Assembly: GCF_018613715.1 (NCBI RefSeq)
Contig: NZ_JAGGPT010000014.1
Location: forward strand, 48,493 to 112,492
Length of the DNA: 64,000 nucleotides
From: Chryseobacterium sp. ISL-6
Lineage (GTDB): Bacteria > Bacteroidota > Bacteroidia > Flavobacteriales > Weeksellaceae
Direction: 5' to 3'
Of the stretch, positions 54,830-63,728 are shown one piece after another (position 1 is the stretch's first letter; the number at the start of each line of letters is the position of its first letter). The notes under the pieces are model-generated. The model did not search any database, was not told the DNA's origin, and saw only the letters and a list, made by a program, of their open reading frames with translations. The position numbers and the translations under genes are program-made.

Positions 54830-56562
54830 TATGATCTTGCTTGTTTTGTGTGAAGGATTTCTAAAAGCTCTATAGGTGATTGAGGAAGTTTTATTTCCTT
54901 TCTCGGTTTTATCATTCTGTAAAAGTTATAGGCATAGACTATATGTGAAATCCACATCATTGTTCCGCCAATTGCTCTCCAAAGCCAAAAAGGAAACATC
55001 TTTATAACTCCTTCAATAAAAGGTTTTTTTTCCATCCAAAACATTCCTTTTTCCGTAGAGCCTATCATTAAAGAGACCGTATAGACCAGTACTCCGATCA
55101 AAGCCATCCAGAAATGTAATCCTACGGTAATGCTTGGGGGATCATAGGAGGTAAGCCGCGGAACTAAGGTATAGGTGAAAGACCATAACATAAAGGTGAT
55201 GATTCCATACATTGTCAAATGTGAATGAGCTACAGTAAAATCGGTAAAATGCCATAATAAATTGGTTGCCCTAAAAGCCTCTGCTGTTCCTTGCATGGAG
55301 CCTGTAAAATAGAAAATGATGGAAACCACGTAAAATGGAAGTACATAACTAAGTTTAAGGCGATGCCATGAGCCCCGGATGGTCATCATAAAATTGACGC
55401 TTCCTGCTGCAACCGGAATTACCATTCCGACGCTGGCAACAATAGCGATGGTCTGCATCCACCATGGAATAGCACTGAAGATAAAATGATGAGTCCCAAT
55501 CAACGTATAAAATAAAATCTGCGTCCAAAACGCAAGTATACTCAGACTGTATGAATACACCGGACTGTTAAGTTCTTGGGGTAGGAAATAATACATGAGC
55601 CCCAGGTTGAAGAACATAAACCACATCCCAACTCCCTGATGCATAAAATATCCCTGGGTAATTGTTTCACCTAGACCATCCTGCCAGAAAGGAAGATAAG
55701 CGACCACTAAAATAACAACCACAAACATCATGGCAGAAACGACATACCAGTTAGAAACATAAATTTCTTCCGTTTTCCTGAATGCTATAGTACTAATATG
55801 ATTGTAAATACTAATTATAATTCCTACAGCAAAAAGTATCATAACCGGCCAAATGTATTCTCTGTATTCCCCACCACTGTTATTGATCCCTGCCATTAAA
55901 CAGAGACTACCTAGAAATACTGCGGAATTCATTAATATCAAGGTAAGGTATCCTATTTTGAGATTGAAGATTTTAGTATTTCCAACTCTGGGAACAACAT
56001 AATAGGAAAATCCCATCATGGCCATCGATGCCCAGCCCCAGAAAACCATATTGGTATGTACTGGCCTCAGACGTCCAAAACTCAGCCAACTGACATGGTC
56101 AGCATCGGGGGCCACGAATTTAATTCCCAGATATTCACCAACGGTAGTTCCCATAAAAAGCCAAAATACACTACATCCTAAAAACCATAATATTAATTTT
56201 TTTTCTGCTTCTGGAATTTCAATATTTCTTCCTTCTTCTCTTTTGGTCTGGAGAAAACGGATATCATGTATTTCATTTGCCTGATCTACTAATCCCCGTG
56301 GATCTTTTACAATCTTATTAGACGAGAGTTCATTTCCTGAAAGTTGAAATTCAAGTTCCTGTTTTCGTTCTTCCAATGCTGAAATTTCTCCAGGTTGAAG
56401 GTGGCTCAGCTTCTCGTAGATTTTTTTAAGCTCATTCTTTTTTAAAGTATCAGAAATCATCCTGTTAACCCTTATTAAAATAAGGATCAGTGCAAAAATT
56501 ACAGGTAATGAAAATAGAATAATTGTGATTTGTAACCCAGGCTCATTGAGAAGTTTGTCCAT
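54829..56562 (-). CDS. ccoN: cbb3-type cytochrome c oxidase subunit I (CcoN)
   Basis: 577-aa heme-copper oxidase subunit. A leading TM and a cytoplasmic helical segment (about 1-110) precede the twelve-helix core. Visible ligands: His in 'RLRPVHTNMVFWGW' (low-spin heme), His in 'YFMHQGVGMWF', the His pair in 'GTHHFIFSAIPWW' (CuB), and 'FTVAHSHLTMYG' (heme). It reduces O2 to water at the inner membrane. An FNR-type box lies 71 bp upstream and a Crp/Fnr gene precedes it. Confidence 0.9.
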   Translation of the reverse strand: MDKLLNEPGLQITIILFSLPVIFALILILIRVNRMISDTLKKNELKKIYEKLSHLQPGEISALEERKQELEFQLSGNELSSNKIVKDPRGLVDQANEIHDIRFLQTKREEGRNIEIPEAEKKLILWFLGCSVFWLFMGTTVGEYLGIKFVAPDADHVSWLSFGRLRPVHTNMVFWGWASMAMMGFSYYVVPRVGNTKIFNLKIGYLTLILMNSAVFLGSLCLMAGINNSGGEYREYIWPVMILFAVGIIISIYNHISTIAFRKTEEIYVSNWYVVSAMMFVVVILVVAYLPFWQDGLGETITQGYFMHQGVGMWFMFFNLGLMYYFLPQELNSPVYSYSLSILAFWTQILFYTLIGTHHFIFSAIPWWMQTIAIVASVGMVIPVAAGSVNFMMTIRGSWHRLKLSYVLPFYVVSIIFYFTGSMQGTAEAFRATNLLWHFTDFTVAHSHLTMYGIITFMLWSFTYTLVPRLTSYDPPSITVGLHFWMALIGVLVYTVSLMIGSTEKGMFWMEKKPFIEGVIKMFPFWLWRAIGGTMMWISHIVYAYNFYRMIKPRKEIKLPQSPIELLEILHTKQARS

Positions 56563-56632
56563 CGTATGAATTTTAAAGAGATCAGCTTTTTTATCTCTCT
56601 TAAAGTTACACTGAAGTCCAATTTTTCAATTA

Positions 56633-56644
56633 TGATCTCGATCA
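56633..56644 (-). promoter_or_regulatory. FNR-type binding site upstream of ccoN
   Basis: TGATCTCGATCA (half-sites TGAT-N4-ATCA), 71 bp before the ccoN start and 16 bp past the end of the Crp/Fnr gene. It matches the FNR/DNR palindrome and fits low-oxygen control. Confidence 0.65.
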
Positions 56645-56660
56645 CAAACGATTGTTTTAT

Positions 56661-57260
56661 TTAATAGTAGATTTGCCGTTTTTTTATTTTAAGCAGATTG
56701 TTCTTCTCCATTAATTTAATGGTCCGAATAACAGTTTCTACCCTTAAACCGGTAAGATTGGCCATTTGCTGACGTGTTAAGGGAATCAGATATCCATCCT
56801 CCGAATTTTCTTTTATATGATTGCTGTTCTTAAAATAATCCATTAAAACTGTGAGTCTTATATTAGGGTCTTTAGAAAATAGATGCTGGGACATGATCAT
56901 TTTATAATATAGCCTCTTTGAAAGATTTTTGTTAATTTCTACTGCATATTCCGGATGGTCATTCAATAATTTAAAGAATTTTTGAACGGAAAGTTTTATA
57001 ATCACAGTATTGGTTAAAGTAATAGCATTTGAAGGATATCGTTCGTTTACAAAAAGCAAAACCTCACCAAAACATTGGGGCGCTTCAAAGATATTCTGGA
57101 TAAACTCTTTGCCATCTTCACTGTAGTTGTTAAGCTTGATTTTTCCTGATATTATCTGAAAGTAGTTCTGACACACTGTATTTTCTTCATATACAAAATC
57201 TCCACTGTCATATTGTTCTATCTTGCCATTATATTTTTTTAAAAGTTCTTCAGGAATCAT
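56661..57260 (-). CDS. Crp/Fnr-family regulator of the oxidase cluster
   Basis: 199 aa: sensor barrel (about 15-125, 'SGDFVYEENTVCQNYFQIIS') and helix-turn-helix (about 150-195, 'TRQQMANLTGLRVETVIRTI'). It lacks the N-terminal Fe-S cysteines of FNR, so it may sense heme, NO or redox by another route (DNR-like). It is upstream of ccoN on the same strand, and a palindrome of its probable type sits between them. Confidence 0.88.
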   Translation of the reverse strand: MIPEELLKKYNGKIEQYDSGDFVYEENTVCQNYFQIISGKIKLNNYSEDGKEFIQNIFEAPQCFGEVLLFVNERYPSNAITLTNTVIIKLSVQKFFKLLNDHPEYAVEINKNLSKRLYYKMIMSQHLFSKDPNIRLTVLMDYFKNSNHIKENSEDGYLIPLTRQQMANLTGLRVETVIRTIKLMEKNNLLKIKKRQIYY

Positions 57261-57777
57261 CCTTAAAGATAAAGAATCCTATGGAATTTTGTCATTAGAA
57301 ATCCTCTTAAATCTAATATTTCTCTGCCAATCAGATAAAATAATCATTACTTACTCCTTCAGCATAGGTTTATGGCAGCGAGATACCGGATGCTGAATCT
57401 GTTATTGGGGGGTAGTATTGATATTGTTTTCTTCATGTTATTTATTTTGAGCACAAGGCAAATTGGAAATTTTAACGCTTTTTCATATGAATTAGTTAAG
57501 AGCGGCATTCTCCAGGTGTATAATCCATTACATACTTTTGTGTTTTTGAAATAAATTTCCAAACTCTTGGATTACACTTACTTTAAAAATAATCACACTT
57601 ATCTAAGAAATGTGAACACTTACTAGTTTATTATAACGATTTTTTTTAAAAAAAATGATCTTTGAAAAAAATGATTTAACTAAAGTTTCAAAAAAGTTGG
57701 ATTAATTATTTTCAAAAGATCAATGGGCAAAAAAAGTGATTATATAATTTTATTAAACCAATAAAAAATATTAAAAA
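57261..57777. other. 517-bp AT-rich intergenic region
   Basis: Upstream regions of the Crp/Fnr gene (left) and the lipoprotein at 57778 (right). Two short opposed frames near 57360-57560 look random. No promoter could be assigned with confidence. Confidence 0.5.
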
Positions 57778-58590
57778 ATGAAAACAAAACTTATTGCAAT
57801 TGTATCAAGCATGGCGTTAGCCATCACATCTTTAATAGGCTGTACTAACAGCGATAGTAATGCTGGATTGGAAAATCAGCAACCAAGTGCTATGTCGGGT
57901 AAAACTTGTAAGACGGTTGATTTTACTGCTGCTGATCTTGGAGAATTACACAATCAATATGTTATTAGCCTGTATAATGGTGTTGATTTTTCTAATCCTA
58001 TTGTTGCAAGGAGCAAAATCTTGAATAATTTCCAGAATATGGGAATAGATACATCTGTATTCAATATGTCGGAAGACGAATTTAAAAGCAAAGTTTTAAG
58101 TGTTAATGAACAGCTTTCTACTTATAAATATGATTTAAGACAATGGAGTAATAATCCTATCTCACAAAAAGAATCATATCCGTATATAGTTAGGATTCTG
58201 AATGAAACAGATAATATAAATAATTTAGATGCTTTTAATGACAAGTTAAGCTTAATAGAGCAGGAAGCTCAAGCAAATTTGAGTTGTGATGATTTAGACG
58301 TTGTCTTAGGCACGGTAAAAGTAGCTAAAAGCTCTGCAAAACTTTGGGCCCCTACTACATTAGGAGGTGATGGATTTTTTGATAGTACATTTGGACAGGA
58401 TCCGCCGATGCAAATAATGAGTTGGAGAGGGGCATTAATCGGGGATGTAAGTGGTTCCGCCCAATATTTTACAGCAATTGGTGTTGCCGGAGCTGCAGGT
58501 TTAGGAGTGCCTGGTGCTAATGCAGTTATATTAGGAGGATGGGGCATTGCTGCAGCATTAGCTTCTGGTTGTGGAGCTTTAGGTTTCTAA
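57778..58590 (+). CDS. Lipoprotein with hydrophobic Gly/Ala-rich C-terminus, unknown function
   Basis: 270 aa with lipobox 'TSLIGC' (Cys22). The middle is helical with no recognised fold. The last 60 residues are glycine/alanine-rich and hydrophobic ('VAGAAGLGVPGANAVILGG'), a glycine-zipper-like segment that could insert into a membrane and recalls the ends of secreted small toxins or bacteriocin-like proteins. It stands alone with its own terminator. Function is not known. Confidence 0.7.
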   Translation: MKTKLIAIVSSMALAITSLIGCTNSDSNAGLENQQPSAMSGKTCKTVDFTAADLGELHNQYVISLYNGVDFSNPIVARSKILNNFQNMGIDTSVFNMSEDEFKSKVLSVNEQLSTYKYDLRQWSNNPISQKESYPYIVRILNETDNINNLDAFNDKLSLIEQEAQANLSCDDLDVVLGTVKVAKSSAKLWAPTTLGGDGFFDSTFGQDPPMQIMSWRGALIGDVSGSAQYFTAIGVAGAAGLGVPGANAVILGGWGIAAALASGCGALGF

Positions 58591-58658
58591 AAGATTGAAA
58601 TTTCCAGACAGTAAATCAAAAGAGATTTTTACTATTATAAAAAATCAGCAATACATAC

Positions 58659-58692
58659 AAACCCACGTACAATTTTGTACGTGGGTTTTTTG
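58659..58692 (+). terminator. Intrinsic terminator after the lipoprotein gene
   Basis: AAACCCACGTAC / GTACGTGGGTTT stem, AATTTT loop and T run. Confidence 0.9.
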
Positions 58693-58946
58693 TTCAATAA
58701 GTATGCTCATATTAACAGGTATTAGTGGTTAGCTATCACCATTCTTGCATCTGTTATGAATAATCTAATTTAAATTCAAAGAATTTATTCTTAAATTTTT
58801 GTAATAACTATAGAGATAGCTTTAAATAATTATCCGATGTATTTTTGTTTCACTATTTGATGATTCTATATTTTTTAGAGAATAATTTTACTTTCAAATA
58901 TATATTCTATCCAGTTATAGAAAATATTACCCAGTTTAATTTCGTT

Positions 58947-59135
58947 ATGGTATTTTCTGTGGATGGATTTTTACTAAAACCGGGTACAGAAACCGATGGA
59001 GAGTACTTGCTTGATAATCAGAATTTGTTGCAGATACTTACGATTAGTTCAAGATCACTTCAGAGATACAGGTCTTCCAGGAGGCTTCCACAGGTGGTCA
59101 ATTTAATCCGAAATTACATGGTCACTTTGATTTGA
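58947..59135 (+). pseudogene. Truncated helix-turn-helix (excisionase-like) gene
   Basis: 'YLLDNQNLLQILTISSRSLQ' then 'RYRSSRRLP' matches the start of the small HTH_17 proteins carried by Bacteroidota mobile elements, which normally go on with a wing after 'LP'. Here the frame passes at about 59090 straight into repeat DNA and stops, so the gene is broken. Confidence 0.6.
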
Positions 59136-59167
59136 AAATGGGTGGTCAATATCACTGGAATTTACAA
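59096..59167. repeat. Three 24-bp degenerate repeats, IS21-like terminus
   Basis: GGTCA recurs at 59096, 59120 and 59144, each followed by an AT-rich segment with GAAA/GGAA at the same offset. Multiple terminal repeats with GGTCAATTT are typical of IS21-family ends in Bacteroidota. No transposase is present here. Confidence 0.5.
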
Positions 59168-59438
59168 CAGTATTGACTGATTTAGAAATTGGTAATTTCT
59201 CAGTTTGCTTAATTTTTTCCTCACTACAGTTAAATAGAACATTTACAATTATAAAAGAATATATTTTTTCATAATTAAACTATTGCAAAAGTTAGTAAGT
59301 AATTTATTTTCGATGTAGAAATAAATTTAACCTCTATACCTACTAATGAAATTTTTTAATTAAAAACATTATTTGGATGAATGAAAATTAAGATAAAATA
59401 TTGTCGTCAAGTTGCAAATTCAATAATTGATCACTACA

Positions 59439-59870
59439 TCACTCCAAAACCATTCTCAATGGCATCCTAAAAGTAGAACGAACGTAATCACCATCCATTT
59501 TACCTGGAATCCATTTCATTTTAATCGATTTAACTGCAGCTATGAGCGAAGAATTAAATTGTGTATTTTTTCCTTTAGCTTTTAGATCAGTCAATGTTCC
59601 ATCTTTTTCAATAGTAAAATTCAGCTCACTTGATACTACCCCTTTAGCTTCGATTTTAGAAAAATCCAAATTCTCAATAAACTTCTTCCTGAATGCGTTA
59701 ATTCCTCCTGGAAACTCCGGCGCTTGTTCTACCTCAGTGTAAACTTTGTTGTTATCAGTTTTTGATTTTTTTGTATTTTGGGGATATATTTGAACTCCAG
59801 TTGTTGGCAGTTCCTGAGCATAGGAAATGATTGATAAAAGCAATCCTATAAGTGTTATTTTTATTTTCAT
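59439..59870 (-). CDS. Small TonB C-terminal-domain protein
   Basis: 143 aa: signal peptide (1-18, 'GLLLSIISYA') and a TonB_C domain (about 50-140; 'EQAPEFPGGINAFRKKF', 'AAVKSIKMKWIPGKMDG'). It has no long N-terminal TM and proline linker, so it is not a complete TonB. Such periplasmic proteins are common in Flavobacteriia. Function unknown. Confidence 0.82.
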   Translation of the reverse strand: MKIKITLIGLLLSIISYAQELPTTGVQIYPQNTKKSKTDNNKVYTEVEQAPEFPGGINAFRKKFIENLDFSKIEAKGVVSSELNFTIEKDGTLTDLKAKGKNTQFNSSLIAAVKSIKMKWIPGKMDGDYVRSTFRMPLRMVLE

Positions 59871-59916
59871 TCAAATAATTTTACAAAGTAATTAATCGTC
59901 TTGTGAGACCTTATTT

Positions 59917-60045
59917 TAGCGGTTTGCAGCTTGGCGAAGTGGCGGAATAGAAGTGCAAATGTTCAGTTTTACACAAAAGTTCAAACGAAGAACTACCGTT
60001 GAATTTAGCACTGAACCGCCATTTTGTTAAACTGCTGTTGTGTAT
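59917..60045. repeat. Imperfect inverted repeat near the chrA 3' end
   Basis: GTTTGCAGCTTGGCGAAGTGGCGG near one end is partly complementary to the CCGCCATTTTGTTAAACTGC stretch near the other. It ends in CTGTTGTG. It resembles the gene-flanking imperfect palindromes scattered in Bacteroidota genomes. Confidence 0.4.
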
Positions 60046-60064
60046 TTGCCCGTCTTTTTTGTTG

Positions 60065-61195
60065 TCATATTAGTGTTAATAGATAACCGATTAATGAACC
60101 TCCCAAAACTACAAAAGCACTATTCAATTTCTTGTATCCAAATGCAATAGCAATACTTAAAACAGCAATCAAAATTGTCCGCCAGTCAGTGACCATATCT
60201 TTTCCCATTTCAAAACAAACTGCTACAATTATTGCGACTGATGCAACATTTACAGCGTCCAAAAATACTGAAAACAGTTTAGAGTTTCGCATTTTCTTTA
60301 CGATTGGGTTGAGCAATGCAACAAAAACAAACGACGGCAGAAATATAGCGATTGTCGAAACGATTGCACCTGCCAATCCGTTGATTTGATAACCAATAAA
60401 AGTAACTGAAGAAAAAACGGGTCCAGGTGTAAATTGCCCCACTGCAATGGCATCAATTAATTGTTGTCTTGTCAAAAGTCCGGTTGCAACTAACTCAGTA
60501 TCGAGAAATGCAAATAAAACATAACCGCTTCCATATAGTATGGCACCAATTTTTAGGAAAATCCAAAACAAGTTGGCGTTGCTTGCAGAAAGTATAGTCG
60601 TGTTCGTCATTTGCAGTAATGTTAATGGCAGAAAACTGTTGAGATTATTATTTTTTCTGTTTCTTAAGTATGCCAAAAACAATGCAAATAAACCTGCTCC
60701 AAACATCAAATAAATTTCATTGATGTTGAACAATGAACCCAACAAAACCAATATTCCGATAATGATGAGTTTAGTCGATTTTAACGATTTTTTTGCCAAT
60801 GGAAAAATAGCTCCTAAAATAATAGCAATGATGGCTGGCTTTATGCCATAGATAAATGGTTGTACTTCTGGAACTTGTCCGTATTGTTTGTAGAGATAAG
60901 CAAAAACGCCTGTTATAAAAACGGCTGGTAAAATGAAACACAGACCTGCAACAATCAAACCCTTCCAACCGCCCTTTTCGTGTCCGATATGAATGGCCAT
61001 TTCGGTGCTATTCGGTCCAGGAATTAAATTGGTCGCTCCTATCAAGTCTAAAAAATGCTGTTCGGTCAGCCATTTTCTTTTGGTAACCACTTCGTCTTGC
61101 ATCATAGCAATGTGTGCAGCAGGTCCACCAAAACCAATAATCCCAAGTTTCAGGAAAAGTTTGGCTATTTCTTTTAAGTTCGCTTTATGCTTCAT
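60065..61195 (-). CDS. chrA: Chromate transporter (ChrA family, two-domain)
   Basis: 376 aa with about ten TM segments and both CHR domains: 'GIIGFGGPAAHIAMMQDEVV' and 'ATNLIPGPNSTEMAIHIG' in the first, 'AVGQFTPGPVFSSVTFIGY' in the second. The family exports chromate across the inner membrane. It overlaps the DoxX gene by 11 bp, so the two form an operon. Confidence 0.9.
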   Translation of the reverse strand: MKHKANLKEIAKLFLKLGIIGFGGPAAHIAMMQDEVVTKRKWLTEQHFLDLIGATNLIPGPNSTEMAIHIGHEKGGWKGLIVAGLCFILPAVFITGVFAYLYKQYGQVPEVQPFIYGIKPAIIAIILGAIFPLAKKSLKSTKLIIIGILVLLGSLFNINEIYLMFGAGLFALFLAYLRNRKNNNLNSFLPLTLLQMTNTTILSASNANLFWIFLKIGAILYGSGYVLFAFLDTELVATGLLTRQQLIDAIAVGQFTPGPVFSSVTFIGYQINGLAGAIVSTIAIFLPSFVFVALLNPIVKKMRNSKLFSVFLDAVNVASVAIIVAVCFEMGKDMVTDWRTILIAVLSIAIAFGYKKLNSAFVVLGGSLIGYLLTLI

Positions 61196-61616
61196 CTTTT
61201 CTCAAAATTTTGTCAGACGACCAAAATTCACTGCCTTTAATTAACAAAAACACACTTCCCAAAAGCATTGCCCAATCGGTTCTGCTTCCGTGCATCGTTT
61301 CCCAAAAACCTTTTTCGGTTAAAACTTCTGATTTGGTTGTTGCAATGGCTACCAACATTATTATAATCAATGGAATACTTGCCAATCTTGTAAAAAGTGC
61401 GACAAGAATAAGTAGTCCACAAACAATTTCAAAACCGCCAACAAAACTCCCTAAAAATTCTGGCGAAGGCAAGCCGATTTTTTCAAATCGTCCTGTTCCA
61501 AGTTGGTCGGCAAATAAAAATTTCTGAATTCCCTCCGAAAGAAATACAGCTCCAACCATTAATCGAATTATGATTGTCGTTTTTGAGTTGTCAGTTTTTA
61601 ATATGCGGTTTTTCAT
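61185..61616 (-). CDS. DoxX-family membrane protein
   Basis: 143 aa with four TM segments and the DoxX pattern ('RLMVGAVFLSEGIQKFLFAD', 'FVGGFEIVCGLLILVALFTR', 'TDWAMLLGSVFLLIKGSEFW'). Role in the family is poorly defined (redox or detoxification complexes). Translationally coupled to chrA. Confidence 0.88.
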   Translation of the reverse strand: MKNRILKTDNSKTTIIIRLMVGAVFLSEGIQKFLFADQLGTGRFEKIGLPSPEFLGSFVGGFEIVCGLLILVALFTRLASIPLIIIMLVAIATTKSEVLTEKGFWETMHGSRTDWAMLLGSVFLLIKGSEFWSSDKILRKDEA

Positions 61617-61659
61617 TTTTTGTTTGTAGGTTTATTGTTTCATACTATTGATTATAGGC

Positions 61660-61693
61660 TGACGCACAACTTTCAAATTTACGCACTGCGTCA
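61660..61693 (-). promoter_or_regulatory. Inverted repeat and -7 element upstream of doxX-chrA
   Basis: TGACGCA-N20-TGCGTCA. The spacer holds TAAATTTG on the minus strand (61674-61681), a TANNTTTG element 58 bp before the doxX start. The arrangement suggests a repressor or activator bracketing the promoter. Confidence 0.5.
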
Positions 61694-62006
61694 ATCTGAT
61701 TTAGATAATCGTAAAGTTATCTGTGATACTAATATAAAATTATATTTTGATGATTTGATTATTAAGTGCTTACACATCATTTTCATCTAAATTTTTCTTT
61801 GAAATGACAAACCTTTGTTTAAAAGATTAGAATCCATACAGTTAAAAATAAACTATATTTCCTAGCTTAAAATAACCCTTAGAAATATTTAGCAGATTGC
61901 CAATGAAACTTATTTTTTAAATATCGTTTTTTGAGACTCTAATGTATAAAAAAATTTACTCGAACTATTAGTTAGATGTAGTAAATGTCAAATGCAGCTT
62001 TCCGAT

Positions 62007-62300
62007 CTACTCATACGCCAAATTATAGTCTATCTTTTTAATATCACCTGTAGTTGGATCAATTTTAAATTCTCAATATCTGAGGTTGCGACTGAAGATT
62101 AATCTGTAATAAGGTTTATTGGAATTGTCATATGTTTTGATTACACCTACTCCCGCTTCAGCATATAATCTTTGCCATCGTAAAAGCCAGCTAAAGCTTT
62201 TTGTTTCTCAGTTATAGAATGTTTCATCCAACTAATTTCATATTCTAAATCTTTAGAATCGAACTCCTTACTTGGAGAACCGTGACTTGTTGATTTTTTT
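62007..62300 (-). pseudogene. Decayed protein gene of unknown family
   Basis: Minus-strand segments in shifting frames: 'EFDSKDLEYEISWMKHSI', 'TEKQKALAGFYDGKDYM', then 'AEAGVGVIKTYDNSNKPYYR' in another frame and 'EFKIDPTTGDIKKIDYNLAY' after a stop. A once-continuous protein is evident; I do not recognise it. Confidence 0.55.
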
Positions 62301-62443
62301 TGAAAATTTAAAAAATATTAATTATTCATTATATAATTTTATTCTAAATATACCACACATTTAGAAGTTAAAATTAAAAAAAATTGCGTATTTAAAGTTA
62401 ATTTTCTACTTTTATTGAATTATTAATCACCAAAATAATAACA

Positions 62444-62824
62444 ATGAAAAAATCATTTATTATGGGAAGCCTAATTTTGGCTTTTTTGGCATCTTGCAAC
62501 AATGAGCAACTTGCCATCGTTTCTTACGAAGCTGGAAAATCTCCAGATGTGGTAAACTTCGAAAAGGCCATAAAGAGCCTTGGGAATTCTGAAAACAAAG
62601 AAACCCCAGAAGAAAAAATGCAAAGAGGAAATTCTTCTGAGTTGAACAACAGGAGAAAAGACCTCCTTATTCCATCTGCTTTGGGGCTTATAAAATCTAC
62701 AGGAGCAACAGAGAGTAAGATTAGAAAAGAAACACAGGGAGACCGAGACAAAATATTAGTCTGGGCTGTGAAAATATATAATCAAAAAATTAACAATATC
62801 AATAATAACCTTAAAAACCAATAA
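62444..62824 (+). CDS. Small lipoprotein of unknown function
   Basis: 126 aa, lipobox 'AFLASC' (Cys18), then a charged helical body ('GDRDKILVWAVKIYNQKINN'). No family recognised. It is 2 bp before the next gene and co-transcribed with it. Confidence 0.65.
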   Translation: MKKSFIMGSLILAFLASCNNEQLAIVSYEAGKSPDVVNFEKAIKSLGNSENKETPEEKMQRGNSSELNNRRKDLLIPSALGLIKSTGATESKIRKETQGDRDKILVWAVKIYNQKINNINNNLKNQ

Positions 62825-62826
62825 TT

Positions 62827-63375
62827 ATGAAAAAGATAGCATTATTTATATTAGGGCTTGCTTTTGGCTCTTCTTTATTTGCGCAGAATAGGACTGGAAA
62901 TCTTCATATTGTTAATTATCATTCGTATGGATTAGATCTATATTATACACTGAACACTGTAGATATTAATAATTGTGACAGTTACAAAAGTAATGCTCCT
63001 GCAGCACATATAGCACAAGGAAATGAGGTGGTTTGTGTGAAGTATAGTGATATGATGACTAATAACTCACATTTTCCGTACCCAAATACCATTGATGGAT
63101 GGACAAATGTTACTAATAATTCGATTTATACCCCAGTAAATGAATATGATGTTCAAGTTGTGGATACAGTTTGGGATCGTATAGACTTTGAACTAAATGA
63201 TTCAAGCAATTATAATGCAACATCTCCTTTAACTGGTTCTGTCGGTTTTGTATCTTCATGCGTATCAAGTAATGCCTCTGTTGTCACGGGATCTGGTACT
63301 TTAAATGGTAATAATTATGATTTTAAAGGTGAGGCTTTCACCATGGGTGGTGATTATTGGGTTTTCGTAAAATAG
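62827..63375 (+). CDS. Secreted protein of unknown function
   Basis: 182 aa with a signal peptide (1-19, 'LAFGSSLFAQ'). The mature part is Asn/Tyr/Ser-rich and probably all-beta ('NLHIVNYHSYGLDLYYTLNT'), with four Cys that could form two disulfides. No T9SS domain. It pairs with the lipoprotein upstream. Confidence 0.65.
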   Translation: MKKIALFILGLAFGSSLFAQNRTGNLHIVNYHSYGLDLYYTLNTVDINNCDSYKSNAPAAHIAQGNEVVCVKYSDMMTNNSHFPYPNTIDGWTNVTNNSIYTPVNEYDVQVVDTVWDRIDFELNDSSNYNATSPLTGSVGFVSSCVSSNASVVTGSGTLNGNNYDFKGEAFTMGGDYWVFVK

Positions 63376-63728
63376 AATACATGCAAAGTGTAAAATATTT
63401 GCTTTTGTTTGCGGCAGTACTCTGTACTGCCCAAACTTTAACTACCAAAGGGATTGGGGCACGAATTTAGGAGGGGTAAACGGAACGATGGGCAGATTGT
63501 TTGAAGTTAATACAATTATAGTTTTAGATGGGACTTATAAAAGGTGCTCTTTTTTATACCGAAAAATTCATACGCTTCCTTATTTTTACTCCGTTCTTTT
63601 GCATATTTTAATACTTGAACTTTTTTTAGATAGTTTAAATAATCTGTTATTTCTTTTGTCTTTTCCATATTCGTAACACTATATTAGTTTTCTACTAAAT
63701 TAGTCTACAAAGGGCTGACGTATTCACA
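63376..63728. other. 353-bp region holding only a broken gene
   Basis: Contains the pseudogene fragment at 63381-63515; the plus-strand frame that runs on to 63676 has no protein-like character beyond it. Confidence 0.5.
63381..63515 (+). pseudogene. Fragment of a secreted, repeat-type protein gene
   Basis: 'MQSVKYLLLFAAVLCTAQT' is a signal peptide; after a frame change the DNA reads 'NYQRDWGTNLGGVNGTMGR', like the start of Bacteroidota SBBP-repeat or T9SS proteins. The rest of the gene is missing. Confidence 0.5.

Larger units (their letters stand above)
58591..59438. other. 848-bp region with mobile-element debris
   Basis: Contains a terminator, the truncated HTH gene (58947-59135) and IS21-like terminal repeats (59096-59167). 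Nothing was seen between 59170 and 59438. Confidence 0.6.
61617..62443. other. 827-bp region without intact gene
   Basis: Left part: promoter and inverted repeat of the doxX-chrA operon. Right part: decayed minus-strand gene (62007-62300). The remainder is AT-rich with no signal. Confidence 0.55.

Noticed and set aside
57359..57562. Two short opposed frames upstream of the lipoprotein
   Set aside because: They are antisense to one another, hydrophobic by AT bias and unlike any family.
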